64,000 nucleotides of DNA, taken from JASLEW01 sp035544875 (GTDB taxonomy: Bacteria > Acidobacteriota > Thermoanaerobaculia > Multivoradales > UBA5704). Under the pieces are notes generated by a model. It was given only the letters and a program-made list of their open reading frames with translations. It searched no databases and had not been told where the DNA came from. A program made the translations under genes and the position numbers. This document shows positions 25,163 to 33,959 of this stretch, in pieces (position 1 is the stretch's first letter; each line of letters starts with the position of its first letter). Location: contig DASZZP010000019.1 in NCBI GenBank assembly GCA_035544875.1, forward strand, positions 59,263 through 123,262. The letters run 5' to 3'.

Positions 25163-27271
25163 ATGAAAGGTCCGATCTTCGCAGTCGCCATCCTGATCGC
25201 AGCGGCGGGTACTGCGGCTCATGCCCAGTGCGAACCCTCGGCGCCAGTTCGGGAGGTCCTGGAGAAGTCCTACTTGCGCCATGTCATCGGGCTTTCGAAG
25301 GCGGAGAGGGAGGCCAAGACCGCCTCCATTCTCGAACAAGGGCTCAGCGAACATCCCGATGACTATTTCCTGCTGCGCGGCCAGCAGCGCGCCGTCGAGG
25401 AGGACAAAGACGCAAGGATCCGCTGGGCCAAGACGCTGCATGAGAAGTATCCCGACCGGCCGGATTACGCGCTGCTCCACGCGCAGGCGCTTGTGGGAAG
25501 CGACACGCCGGAGGCGATCCGCAGACTGGAGGCAATCGCGGTCGCGCATCCGGAGCTGTCCCGCGCCCACCTCAGCCTGGCCGAGCTCAGCGGCTTCGGC
25601 AAGTTCAAGGATCAGGGTAGAGCAGAGCGAGCGCTGGAAGGTTTTCTAGCGCGCTGCCCGGCGCCGCTCGACGGCGGCTTCCTGCAGCTCCTAATCCGTC
25701 ACGGGACGAAAGAGCAGATCGCGCGCACGGCGGCGGGGGTACGCAAGCGCCTCGGAGAGACGACCGACCCCCTGCTCCGCGAGAGCTGGAGGGCGCTCTG
25801 GAGTATGGAGTTCAAGGTCCATCCGCCGGCCGAGCATGCAGCCCTGCGCCAGCAGATCGCGCAGGAGCTGGCACGGTTCGACAAGGCGCCGCAGCGCCAT
25901 GACCTCGACTGGATGGTGTTCTTGCGCGACGGCAATCGGAGCGCCGGCGACTTGGCGGCGGCGGCGAAGATCGACGACGAGATCCAGCGCGACTTCCCGG
26001 CTTCCGACGTCGCGAAGTCATTCATCCAGGAGCGCTGGCGCAAGGAGCATCCCGGCCGTTTCCGCCCTGATTTGGCGCCGGAGAGCTTCCAGCGCGCCAG
26101 CCTCGCCGCCGCCGAGGAGTGGCACCTGCGGTGGCCCGACGATGCGCTCATCCTGCATCAGAGATTCCAGGCGCTGGCAGCGCTGCCGGAGACCACGCCG
26201 GAGCAGATCGGCAGCGCCGCGGACGAGCTGCTGGCAGCCTACAAGAAGAACGCGAGCTTCTGGAGCATGCCGCCGCTCGAGCTCATGGTTGCGGAAGCCC
26301 TGGTGAAGCGCAGGGTCCACCTGGACCAGGTGCCGGCGCTGGTCGAGGAGGGCTGTCGCGCCGCCAAGGCACGCGATGAGCGCGAGCTGAGCGACGACCG
26401 CACCGACGACGAGATGCGGTCCGAGATGCAGAAGTCGGGCCCGTACCTGACGCTCGAGCGGGCGCGCGTTCTGCTCGACTACGCTGCCGCCGTGCGGCAG
26501 CCGGAGAAGGCGCAGGCGATCGACGCCGAGCTTGCCGCCCTGCAGCCAACCGATCCGCACCTCAGGTCGCTCCTGCTCGAGCGGCGCGCGCAGGCCGCCG
26601 AGCTGAGCGGCCGCAAGCTCGATGCACTGGTGCTCTACCGCGGCGCACAGCAGCTGGGCGGCGCAGACGCGCCGGAGCCGGGAGCCAAGGTCTCGGCAGC
26701 CGACAACGTCGAACGCCTGTGGAAGGAGCTCGGCGGCACGGCCGCTGGACACGCCCTATTGCTGGAAAAACCGGCGCCCGCCGGCGACAAGGCGAAGGCA
26801 GCCGAGGTGACCGACAGCCGCTGGGAACGGCCGAAGAACCCGCTGCCGGCCTTCGCGCTCAGCGACCTCGAAGGCAAGAGCTGGAAGCTGGCCAACCTGA
26901 ACGGCAAAGCTGTGCTGATCAACATCTGGGCCACCTGGTGCGGGCCCTGCCGGGCCGAGCACCCCGAGTTCCAGAAGCTCTACGACAAGCTCAAGATCCG
27001 GCCGGACGTCGCGCTGCTGAGCTTCAACGTCGACGACGACCTAGGCAAGGTGGAGCCGTACATGAAAGAGAACAAGTACACCTTCCCGGTTCTGCCGGCG
27101 CGCGAGGTCGTGGACGCCGTGGTGCCGTTACTTGGCATCCCGCGCAACTGGTTCATCGATCCGCGCGGGACTCTGCGATGGGAGCAGGTCGGCTTCGGAG
27201 GCGAGGCCGGGTGGCAGGAAACGATGATCGCCAAGCTCGAAGAGGTGCTCAAACAGCAGCAGGCGCCCTGA
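25163..27271 (+). CDS. Secreted TlpA/ResA-like thioredoxin-fold protein with long helical-repeat N-terminus
   Basis: About 702 residues. ATG 25163 follows GGAGG (25151-25155). Residues 1-23 are a signal peptide (MKGPIFAVAILIAAAGTAAHAQ). Residues about 25-560 are helical with TPR-like segments (PDYALLHAQALVGSDTPEAI, RAHLSLAELSGFGKF). The C-terminal 140 residues form an AhpC/TSA-TlpA redoxin domain: LPAFALSDLEGKSWKL, IWATWCGPCRAEHPEFQ with the active CxxC near residue 592, and GIPRNWFIDPRG with the cis-Pro loop. It probably acts as a periplasmic thiol oxidoreductase whose helical part docks a partner. Start-proximal codons are less GC-biased than in neighbouring genes. A hairpin terminator follows. 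Confidence 0.85.
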   Translation: MKGPIFAVAILIAAAGTAAHAQCEPSAPVREVLEKSYLRHVIGLSKAEREAKTASILEQGLSEHPDDYFLLRGQQRAVEEDKDARIRWAKTLHEKYPDRPDYALLHAQALVGSDTPEAIRRLEAIAVAHPELSRAHLSLAELSGFGKFKDQGRAERALEGFLARCPAPLDGGFLQLLIRHGTKEQIARTAAGVRKRLGETTDPLLRESWRALWSMEFKVHPPAEHAALRQQIAQELARFDKAPQRHDLDWMVFLRDGNRSAGDLAAAAKIDDEIQRDFPASDVAKSFIQERWRKEHPGRFRPDLAPESFQRASLAAAEEWHLRWPDDALILHQRFQALAALPETTPEQIGSAADELLAAYKKNASFWSMPPLELMVAEALVKRRVHLDQVPALVEEGCRAAKARDERELSDDRTDDEMRSEMQKSGPYLTLERARVLLDYAAAVRQPEKAQAIDAELAALQPTDPHLRSLLLERRAQAAELSGRKLDALVLYRGAQQLGGADAPEPGAKVSAADNVERLWKELGGTAAGHALLLEKPAPAGDKAKAAEVTDSRWERPKNPLPAFALSDLEGKSWKLANLNGKAVLINIWATWCGPCRAEHPEFQKLYDKLKIRPDVALLSFNVDDDLGKVEPYMKENKYTFPVLPAREVVDAVVPLLGIPRNWFIDPRGTLRWEQVGFGGEAGWQETMIAKLEEVLKQQQAP

Positions 27272-27325
27272 TCTCGCTGGCCGCTGGTCTACGATCGATT
27301 CCACAGGAAAGAGAACGCGATGGAT

Positions 27326-27368
27326 GCGGTCGGGTCGGAGCTCCCCCGCAACTCCTGACCGCTTTTTT
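27326..27368 (+). terminator. Rho-independent terminator after the TlpA-like gene
   Basis: GCGGTC (27326-27331) pairs with GACCGC (27357-27362), with additional GG/CC pairing inside, and is followed directly by TTTTTT (27363-27368). It lies 55 bases past the stop of the TlpA-like gene and 18 bases before the exonuclease start, so it separates the two transcripts or attenuates the second. A 12-codon reading frame (27320-27358) ends inside the stem. Confidence 0.75.
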
Positions 27369-27385
27369 CATGACGCCGCAGGCCC

Positions 27386-28213
27386 ATGATCGTTCATCTC
27401 ATCGACGGCACGTACGAGCTGTTCCGCCACTTCTACGGTCTGCGCCGCTTCAACAAGGGCGCGGATCCGCCCTTCGGCGCCTTGATCGGCGTCCTGCACA
27501 CGGTGCTGCAGATGATCGAAACAGGGGCAACTCACGTCGGCGTGGCGACCGATCACGTGATCGAGTCCTTCCGCAACGGTCTCTGGCCCGGCTACAAGAC
27601 AGGAGTCGGCATCGAGCGCGCGCTCCTCGCGCAATTCCACCCGCTGGAAGAAGCGCTCGAGGCCATGGGAGTGGCTGTTTGGCCCATGATCGAGCTCGAG
27701 GCTGACGACGGGCTTGCCTCCGCTGCTCAGATCGCCGCCAACGACGAGGGCGTGCAGAAGGTCTGCATCTGGACACCCGACAAGGACCTCGCGCAATGCG
27801 TCCGCGGCGACCGCGTCGTCCAGGTCGACCGCCGAGGGAAGAAGATCCGCAACGCGCAAGGAGTCCGCGAGAAGTTTGGGGTGGAGCCAGACCTGATTCC
27901 CGACTTCCTCGCCCTCGTCGGTGACGCCGCCGACGGATATCCTGGCATTCCGGGGATCGGTCCGATCACGGCGGCACGGTTGTTGAACCGGCACGGCATA
28001 CTCCAGGACTTTCCGCCTGCCGTACTGGCGGAGAGCCGCGGCTTGGCGCTGCTCTTCAAGGATCTGGCGACTCTGAGGACCGACGCGCATCTCTTCCGCG
28101 ACGTGGACGAGCTGTGGTGGCGCGGCCCCACCGCCGCCTTCGCGGCTTGTGCGGAGCGTCTCGGAGAGGCTCGTCTGCCAGAGCGCTGCCGCAGAGCTCA
28201 AGACAGTCTTTAG
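27386..28213 (+). CDS. Free-standing 5'-3' exonuclease (PolA N-terminal/FEN type)
   Basis: 275 residues of the 5'-3' exonuclease domain without a polymerase. The N-terminal metal site begins LIDGTYELFRHFYG. The EADDGLASAAQ motif carries conserved acidic residues, as does TPDKDLAQCV. The helix-3-turn-helix DNA-binding motif is DAADGYPGIPGIGPITAARLL (about 180-200). The typical role is removal of RNA primers or 5' flaps. Free-standing copies occur in genomes whose PolA has or lacks its own exonuclease domain, so this may be a supplement. There is no clear ribosome-binding site. Its stop overlaps the convergent threonine synthase gene by four bases. Confidence 0.9.
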   Translation: MIVHLIDGTYELFRHFYGLRRFNKGADPPFGALIGVLHTVLQMIETGATHVGVATDHVIESFRNGLWPGYKTGVGIERALLAQFHPLEEALEAMGVAVWPMIELEADDGLASAAQIAANDEGVQKVCIWTPDKDLAQCVRGDRVVQVDRRGKKIRNAQGVREKFGVEPDLIPDFLALVGDAADGYPGIPGIGPITAARLLNRHGILQDFPPAVLAESRGLALLFKDLATLRTDAHLFRDVDELWWRGPTAAFAACAERLGEARLPERCRRAQDSL

Positions 28214-29373
28214 AGGTAGTTCGCCGGATCGCCGGTCTGGAAGACCACCACCCGGTCGCCGTCGCCAAAGGCGCCTTCGTGGGCGAGGTCAAAGGCGGCG
28301 GCCAGGGCGGCGGCCCCTTCCGGTCCCAGGCGGAGCCCCTCGCCGCGGGCCGCCTGGGCGGCGATCTCGGGCAGGCGCGCCTCGTCGACGGCGACCGCGC
28401 GGCCGCCGGATCGGCGCAGCGCGGCGAGGACCAGGAAGTCGCCGATGGCGCGTGGGACCCGCAGCCCCCAGACGCGGGTCTGGGGATCGGCCCAGGGCTC
28501 GGCCACCGCGGCGCCGCTGACAAAGGCGCGCACGATCGGCGCGCAGCCGGCGGCCTGCACGGCGACCAGGCGGGGACGCTTGCCGCCGATCAGGCCGAGG
28601 CGCTCGAGCTCATCGAAGGCCTTGTCCATCCCGACGATGCCGGTGCCGCCGCCGAGCGGGTAGACGATCCATTCCGGCAGCTCCCAGCCGAACTGTTCGG
28701 CGAGCTCGAACCCCATGGTCTTCTTGCCTTCCACCCGGTAGGGCTCGCGCAGAGTCGAGAGATTCCAGAAGCGTTCTCCCCCGACCGCCAGCAGCCGCGC
28801 CGCCTCCACTAGCGTCCCTGGCGACGCCAGCACCTCGGCGCCGTATTCGCGGCAGCGCTCGAAGACCGTGCGCGGTGTGTCGGCGGGGAGCGCCACGCGC
28901 GCCGGCAGACCGGCGGCGGCGGCATAAGCGGTCAAGGCCAGGGCGGCATTGCCGGCGCTGGCGAGCTCGACGCCCGGGGCTCCCAGCTCGCGCGCCCGGT
29001 TGATTGCCAGCGACAAACCGCGTGCCTTGAAGGAGCCGGTCGGATTGCTGGCCTCGTCCTTGACCCAGATCTCTGCCGGCCCGGCCGCGGTGTGGCGCAG
29101 CCGGACCAGCGGTGTGGCCCCTTCGCCGAGGTCGACCCGGGCGGCGAAGTCAGAGACCGGCAGCAGCTCGCGGTAGCGCCAGAGGCTCCAGGGGCGGCTG
29201 GGCAGCGCCTGCCGCAGCCGCTCGCCGCGCCGCCGATCGAGCTCGTATTCGACCAGCCAGGGCGCGCCGGCCGGTGACAGGAACGCGGGCGCGTCGAGCG
29301 GCGCCTGCGCGCCGGTTCGCGAGCAGACCAGACGCGACGCCCAGTGGGCAGCTTCGACGCGCTCGACGCCCAT
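28210..29373 (-). CDS. Threonine synthase (PLP fold type II)
   Basis: PLP enzyme converting O-phosphohomoserine to threonine. The Schiff-base lysine is in NPTGSFKARG (about residue 116). The phosphate-binding loop is YPLGGGTGIVGM, and SAGNAALALTAYAAAAGLPA forms the substrate loop. The N-terminus LVCSRTGAQAPLDAPAF resembles the zinc-ribbon-like start of archaeal-type threonine synthases but with only one of the usual Cys residues. 387 residues is typical. Distantly related cysteate or diaminobutyrate enzymes share this fold, so thrC is likely but not certain. It is 17 bases downstream of the lipoprotein gene. Confidence 0.87.
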   Translation of the reverse strand: MGVERVEAAHWASRLVCSRTGAQAPLDAPAFLSPAGAPWLVEYELDRRRGERLRQALPSRPWSLWRYRELLPVSDFAARVDLGEGATPLVRLRHTAAGPAEIWVKDEASNPTGSFKARGLSLAINRARELGAPGVELASAGNAALALTAYAAAAGLPARVALPADTPRTVFERCREYGAEVLASPGTLVEAARLLAVGGERFWNLSTLREPYRVEGKKTMGFELAEQFGWELPEWIVYPLGGGTGIVGMDKAFDELERLGLIGGKRPRLVAVQAAGCAPIVRAFVSGAAVAEPWADPQTRVWGLRVPRAIGDFLVLAALRRSGGRAVAVDEARLPEIAAQAARGEGLRLGPEGAAALAAAFDLAHEGAFGDGDRVVVFQTGDPANYL

Positions 29374-29390
29374 CTCCTCGTTGTCTCTCG

Positions 29391-30398
29391 CTACTGGGCA
29401 GCAGCGGCGTCGCCTTCTTGAGCGCCGCCCGGCTCGGTCCCGCCGCCGGCCGCACCGCCGCCAGGGAAGCCATCACCACCCACTTCGCCACTCCTCGCCA
29501 GCGCGGAGATGATCGCCTTGCGCTCCGCGGCGCGCAGCCGGGCGAACCTCTCCCTGTACCTGGCGAGGAGCGCGATGTTGTCGCGCATCGCCGGCGTCGC
29601 CGCCGGCTCGGTCCCTTGCAGGCCGTGCTTGAAGTCCTCCAGCTCGCGCTCCGCCGCCGCTCTCTGCGCCGGGTCGGCCAGGGCGTCCTTCTCCCTGGCC
29701 ATGCGGGCGAGCAGCTGGTCGCGGCCGAGAACCATCTTGCGCAGGAGGTCCCGGGTGTCGGCAAGAGCTTCGGTCTCGTGCACCCGCTCCCGGACCCAGC
29801 CGTACTCCTTGAGATTGACCCGCAGCTCCCGGGCGGCCCGCAGATCCGCCGGCGCGCCCTCAGAACCGGCGGCGGCGTTTTCCGGCTCCAGGCGGCTCGC
29901 GGTGGCCGCTCGAGCCGCGGTGTCAGGTCGACCTTCCGCCTCCGGCCGTCTGGTCCCGTCGGAGCGGCCCGCCGCCACCCTGTCGGACCGGCTCGCTCCT
30001 TCAACCGGGTTGGGGGGCTCGGCCCGGCTCGCGGAGCCCGTCGGGTTCGCCGGCTCAACCCGCGTTGCCGGACCCCCCTGGCCCCGCACGGGGCTGCCGC
30101 GCCAGGGCAGCCCGGAAGGCCGGTGACCCCCTTCGCCAGCCATGCTCTCGCGGATCATCCTCTCGGCGCGCTCCTGGACGTCGAGGTACATGCGGACCTG
30201 CGCGTCGCTCAGACGCCCGTCCGCCGGCGGCGTGTAGCGCGCCGCGGCGACCTCGCGTTCGAAGTCCGGGGCGGCGCTCGACTCTCTCCGGCCGCGCAAC
30301 GGGCCTCCTTCGCCGCCGTCGCGGCAGCCAGCGGCGAGCACCACCAGGGCGAGGCCTGCCGCGAGACTCCTGAAGAGTGGCTGCGCCCTACCTGGCAT
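29391..30398 (-). CDS. Putative lipoprotein of unknown function
   Basis: About 335 residues. ATG 30398 is chosen because it begins a lipoprotein signal peptide (FRSLAAGLALVVLAAGC, lipobox LAAGC). The frame stays open to 30527, but that extension only reads through a dispersed repeat. The mature protein has a disordered Pro/Arg/Gly-rich stretch (about 90-170). A charged helical region of likely coiled coil follows (about 185-300: RELRVNLKEYGWVRERVHE, MAREKDALADPAQ, LLARYRERFARLRAAERKA). It ends in a Gly/Ala-rich tail. No known domain is recognised. It sits between der and threonine synthase on the same strand. Confidence 0.7.
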   Translation of the reverse strand: MPGRAQPLFRSLAAGLALVVLAAGCRDGGEGGPLRGRRESSAAPDFEREVAAARYTPPADGRLSDAQVRMYLDVQERAERMIRESMAGEGGHRPSGLPWRGSPVRGQGGPATRVEPANPTGSASRAEPPNPVEGASRSDRVAAGRSDGTRRPEAEGRPDTAARAATASRLEPENAAAGSEGAPADLRAARELRVNLKEYGWVRERVHETEALADTRDLLRKMVLGRDQLLARMAREKDALADPAQRAAAERELEDFKHGLQGTEPAATPAMRDNIALLARYRERFARLRAAERKAIISALARSGEVGGDGFPGGGAAGGGTEPGGAQEGDAAAAQ

Positions 30399-30428
30399 GG
30401 CTCGAAGTTGAAACTCTCCGGAGCAAGA

Positions 30429-30541
30429 GGGAGGGGGCGTCCCCTTCCCCCCCGGAGGGGTGGGAAGGGGATTGAGGCGTTGCGGGGGGCGATCCGATCG
30501 ATGCTTCGAGTAGGCCTCCACCGCCACATCGTAGCGCTGTT
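30429..30541 (+). repeat. Dispersed repeat family B, intergenic copy between der and the lipoprotein gene
   Basis: Same order of landmarks as the copy in the YfhO-like gene: GGGAGGGGGCGTCCCCTTC, GGGAAGGGGATTGAGG, GTTGCGGGGGGCGATCC, GATGCTTCGAG and GCCACATCG. It fills most of the 156-base gap between der and the lipoprotein gene; no other feature is seen there. Confidence 0.85.
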
Positions 30542-30554
30542 TGGGATTGCCGGG

Positions 30555-31862
30555 TCACTCGCCGCGCCGCCTCACCACCAGCCGCACCGGCACTCCGGGC
30601 AGTGCCAGCTCCTCGCGCAGGCGGTTCTCCAGATAGCGCCGGTAGGTGTGGCTGCGGGGGAGCGCGCGGTTGGCGAACAGCATGAACGTCGGCGGCGCCG
30701 TCGAAACCTGAGTAGCGTAGTACATCTTCCATGGCCGGCCGTGCAGGGCCGGCGGGTGGACCCGGTTGATGGCCGCCTCGAAGAGGCGGTTGACTTCGCC
30801 GGTGCCGAGCCGCGTCGCGTGGGCCGCGAGGGCCCGGTCGAGCGCCGGGAAGATCTTCTCGACACCGCGGCCCGAGAGCGCCGAGACGTTCACACGCGCC
30901 GGCCCGGCGAGCAGCTCGTCGAGGCGCGGCATGGAGGTCTCGAGCCGCGCGCGCGCCTCCTGGTCGAGCAGGTCCCACTTGTTGACCGCCACGACCGCCG
31001 CCCGGCCCAGCTCCCAGATGGTACCGCCGATCGCCATGTCGCCGCTCGTGACTCCTTGCGCGGCGTCGATGACCAGCACCGCCACCTGGGCGCGCTCGAT
31101 CTGGCGGCGCGCCATCATCACCGCCAGCTCCTCGGGGGCGCCCGCCGTCTGGCTGCGGCGGCGGATCCCGGCCGTGTCGATGAGCAAGTAGGGGCGCCCG
31201 TCGCGCACGATCAGCGTATCGACCGGATCGCGCGTCGTGCCCGCCACCGGCGACACCAGCGCCCGCGGCTGGCCCGCGACGCGGTTGAGCAGCGACGACT
31301 TGCCGACGTTCGGCCGCCCGACGATCGCCACCGCCGGCGCCTCGAGCGGCGGTGCGGCAGGCAGCTCGGGCAGCGCCAGGGAAAGCGCCTCGCGCAGCTC
31401 CTCGACCCCCGTGCCGTGCTCAGCCGAGAGCAGCATCTGCCGCTCGATACCCAGGCGGTAGAACTCGGGGAAACGGCTTCGCGCCGCATTGGTGTCGCCC
31501 TTGTTGACCACCAGCAGGGCCGGCTTGCCGGTACGTCGCAGCCGTTCCCAGACCGTCTCGTCGGCGCTCACCAGGCCTTCGCGCCCATCCACCACCAGCA
31601 GCAGCAGATCGCTCTCCTCGACCGCCAGGAAGACCTGCTCCGAGAGCCCGAGCGCATCGTCGCCTGCCGGGACCAGGCCACCGGTGTCGATGAGCTGCAG
31701 CGGCCGGCCGTCGCCAAGCTCGGCGAGGCCCGTGATCCGGTCGCGGGTGACGCCCGGCAGGTCGTGCACGATCGCCTGCCGCCGCCCGAGCAAGCGGTTG
31801 AAAAGGGTCGACTTGCCGACATTGGGGCGGCCGACGATGGCCACCGTCGGGGTCAGGCTCAA
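30555..31862 (-). CDS. der: Ribosome-associated GTPase Der (EngA)
   Basis: Essential double GTPase acting in 50S subunit assembly. The first G domain begins VAIVGRPNVGKSTLFNRL with DTGGLV and NKGD. The second begins VAIVGRPNVGKSSLLNRV with DTAGIRRRS and NKWD. A C-terminal KH-like domain follows (MYYATQVSTAPPTFMLFAN, RSHTYRRYLENRLREEL). The start is taken as TTG 31862, which overlaps the rnr stop (TTGA) and gives 435 residues, the family's normal length. No ATG is available nearby, and a longer frame only runs antiparallel to rnr. Confidence 0.95.
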   Translation of the reverse strand: MSLTPTVAIVGRPNVGKSTLFNRLLGRRQAIVHDLPGVTRDRITGLAELGDGRPLQLIDTGGLVPAGDDALGLSEQVFLAVEESDLLLLVVDGREGLVSADETVWERLRRTGKPALLVVNKGDTNAARSRFPEFYRLGIERQMLLSAEHGTGVEELREALSLALPELPAAPPLEAPAVAIVGRPNVGKSSLLNRVAGQPRALVSPVAGTTRDPVDTLIVRDGRPYLLIDTAGIRRRSQTAGAPEELAVMMARRQIERAQVAVLVIDAAQGVTSGDMAIGGTIWELGRAAVVAVNKWDLLDQEARARLETSMPRLDELLAGPARVNVSALSGRGVEKIFPALDRALAAHATRLGTGEVNRLFEAAINRVHPPALHGRPWKMYYATQVSTAPPTFMLFANRALPRSHTYRRYLENRLREELALPGVPVRLVVRRRGE

Positions 31863-33928
31863 GTCGCGCCCCGTCCGCTGCCACCACCGCGGCCGGTGCC
31901 GCCGCGCTCGGCCGCACCGCCACCCTCGCGTTTCTCGGAGCCAGCGGAGCCAGGGGCGCCGCGGGCGCCGCGTCTGGCTCGCCTCGCCCCGCCCTCGCCA
32001 TCCGCCGCCGGCCCGCGGTGCGGCGGCGGGCGGCGCCGCGCCGACCGCGGCCTGGGCGGCGGCATCCCGACGACCTGAAGGTCGAGACCGCGGTGGCGCA
32101 GGTCGGCGCCCAGCAGCTCGACCTCGACCGCATCGGCGAGCTGGAAGACCCTCCCCTGCCGCTCCCCCACCAGGCGATGGGCGCCCGGCTCGTGGATGTA
32201 GAAGTCGTCGCCCAGGGTGCGGATCGGCACCAGGCCGTCGACGTGCAGGCCGTCGAGCTGCACGAAGAAACCGAACGCCTGCACACCCGTGATACGCCCG
32301 CGGAAGCGCTCGCCGGCGCGCCCGGCGAGGAAGCGCACCTTCTTCCATTGCAGCAGATCGCGTTCCGACTGCTCCGCCCGCCGTTCGGCGTTGCTGTTCG
32401 CGCGGGCGATGACCGGCAGGCGCTCGCCGAGCCGGCCGCGCTCGGCCTCGAGCTCGGCGCGGCCGTGCAGCAGCGCTTTCAGCCGGCGGTGGACCACCAG
32501 GTCGGGATAGCGGCGGATCGGCGAGGTGAAGTGAGTGTAGTAGGGAGTGGCCAGGGCGTAGTGGCCGAGGCAGTCAGGGCTGTAGTAGGCGCGCTGCATG
32601 GTGCGCAGCAGGAGCGTGGTGACGAGCTCCTCCTCGGGCCGGCCGGCGGCGTGCCGCAGCACCTGTTGCAGCGCCGTCGGGTGGAGGGCGTCCAGCTCCG
32701 CCGGCAGCTCGATCCCGAAGGGGCGCAGGGTCTCGGCAAGCTCTTGCAGGCGCTCCACGTCGGGAGCGTCGTGGACCCGGAACAAACCAGGAGAGCGGCG
32801 GCTGACCAGCTCGCCGGCCACGGCCTCGTTGGCGGCGATCATGAACTCCTCGATCAGGCGGTGGGCGACGTGGCGCTCGGCGGGCAGGATGCCGACCACG
32901 CTGCCGTCGGTGCCGAGCTCCACGTTGCCTTCCGGCAGATCGAAGTCGATCGAGCCGCGCCGGGCGCGGGCATGATGGAGGATCGCCATCAAGTGATGCA
33001 TCTCGCGCAGCGCCGGCAACACCGCGCCGTAGGCCGCGGCGGCCTCCGGCTTCGGCGCTTCGAGCAGCGCGCGGACCTCGTCGTAGGTCAACCTGCGATG
33101 GCTGCGGATGACGGTTTCGGCGAAGCGGCGCGCCAGAACGCGGCCGTCACGGTCGATGTCGAGAAACACCGAGACGGTAAGGCGCGGCACTTGCGGGCCC
33201 AGCGAACAGAGGCCGTTGGATAGCGCCTCCGGCAACATCGGAATGGCGCGCTCCGGGTAGTAGACGCTCGTGCCGCGGCGGTAGGCCTCGTGGTCGAGAG
33301 CGCTCCCCTCGCGGACGTAGTGAGCGACGTCGGCGATGTGCACGCCGAGCCGGAAGACGCCGCCGGCCAGCCGTTCGATCGAGACCGCGTCGTCGAAATC
33401 GCGGGCGCTCGCGCCGTCGATCGTGACCACGACCCGCTCGCGCAGATCCTCCCGTCCCGCCCAATCTGCCGCCGGCGGGTGGTCGGGAAAGGCCGCCGCC
33501 TGGTCCAGTACTTCTGGCGGGAACGGCTCTCGGATGTCGTAGTGCCGCAGCACCACCTCGACGTCGACCCCCGGCGTCTCCGGGTCTCCCAGCACCGCGA
33601 CCAGCCCGGCCCGAGGGCGCCGCCGCCGGCTCGCGCCTCCACCGCCCGCCGTGGCGGCGCCAACCGGCCGGTTTTGGCCGGTCGGCACTCCCCGGAGGTC
33701 TCTGCCGGAGCCAGGGGCGCGCGCGACCTCCACCTCGACGAAATGCCCGGGCGGCACCGCCGCGGCACCCTCGACCTCGAGCTCGAGATCGAGCCGTGGA
33801 TCGAAGGGAACGAGCCAGCGGCGGTCGCGCGCATCGCGCTCGAGCGTGCCCACCAGCCGTGCCCCTGCTCGTAGCGGCGGCGCCGGCCCGCCCGGCGCGC
33901 CTTCGTCACCCGGCCATTGATTTGACAC
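31859..33928 (-). CDS. rnr: Ribonuclease R/RNB-family exoribonuclease with basic RG-rich tail
   Basis: 3'-5' hydrolytic exoribonuclease. Cold-shock-like N-terminal regions precede the RNB domain, whose acidic metal cluster is in IDGASARDFDDAVSI (about 168-182). Other RNB blocks are HIADVAHYVREGSALDHEA, YPERAIPMLPEALSNGLCSL and HFTSPIRRYPDLVVHRRL. An S1 domain follows (RITGVQAFGFFVQLDGLHVDG). Residues about 622-689 form an Arg/Gly/Pro-rich tail, longer and more RG-rich than usual. The start is GTG 33928 behind a GGGAGAG-like site, and it overlaps the -35 box of the divergent tRNA promoter. It is coupled to der by TTGA. Confidence 0.94.
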   Translation of the reverse strand: MSNQWPGDEGAPGGPAPPLRAGARLVGTLERDARDRRWLVPFDPRLDLELEVEGAAAVPPGHFVEVEVARAPGSGRDLRGVPTGQNRPVGAATAGGGGASRRRRPRAGLVAVLGDPETPGVDVEVVLRHYDIREPFPPEVLDQAAAFPDHPPAADWAGREDLRERVVVTIDGASARDFDDAVSIERLAGGVFRLGVHIADVAHYVREGSALDHEAYRRGTSVYYPERAIPMLPEALSNGLCSLGPQVPRLTVSVFLDIDRDGRVLARRFAETVIRSHRRLTYDEVRALLEAPKPEAAAAYGAVLPALREMHHLMAILHHARARRGSIDFDLPEGNVELGTDGSVVGILPAERHVAHRLIEEFMIAANEAVAGELVSRRSPGLFRVHDAPDVERLQELAETLRPFGIELPAELDALHPTALQQVLRHAAGRPEEELVTTLLLRTMQRAYYSPDCLGHYALATPYYTHFTSPIRRYPDLVVHRRLKALLHGRAELEAERGRLGERLPVIARANSNAERRAEQSERDLLQWKKVRFLAGRAGERFRGRITGVQAFGFFVQLDGLHVDGLVPIRTLGDDFYIHEPGAHRLVGERQGRVFQLADAVEVELLGADLRHRGLDLQVVGMPPPRPRSARRRPPPHRGPAADGEGGARRARRGARGAPGSAGSEKREGGGAAERGGTGRGGGSGRGAT

Positions 33929-33950
33929 CCTTGGGGTCTCTCCCTACAAT
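33922..33950 (+). promoter_or_regulatory. Near-consensus sigma70 promoter for tRNA-Leu(CAG)
   Basis: TTGACA (33922-33927) and TACAAT (33945-33950) are separated by exactly 17 bases. The expected transcript start is a few bases before the mature tRNA 5' end at 33960. The -35 box overlaps the GTG start codon of rnr on the other strand. Confidence 0.85.
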
Positions 33951-33959
33951 CACCAGCGC

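Noticed and set aside
30398..30527. N-terminal extension of the lipoprotein to 30527
   Set aside because: The extension is a reading of the family-B repeat; the lipobox signal peptide begins at 30398.
29112..32078. 988-codon plus-strand open frame across lipoprotein and der genes
   Set aside because: Runs antisense through recognised genes and has no recognisable motif; GC-driven shadow.
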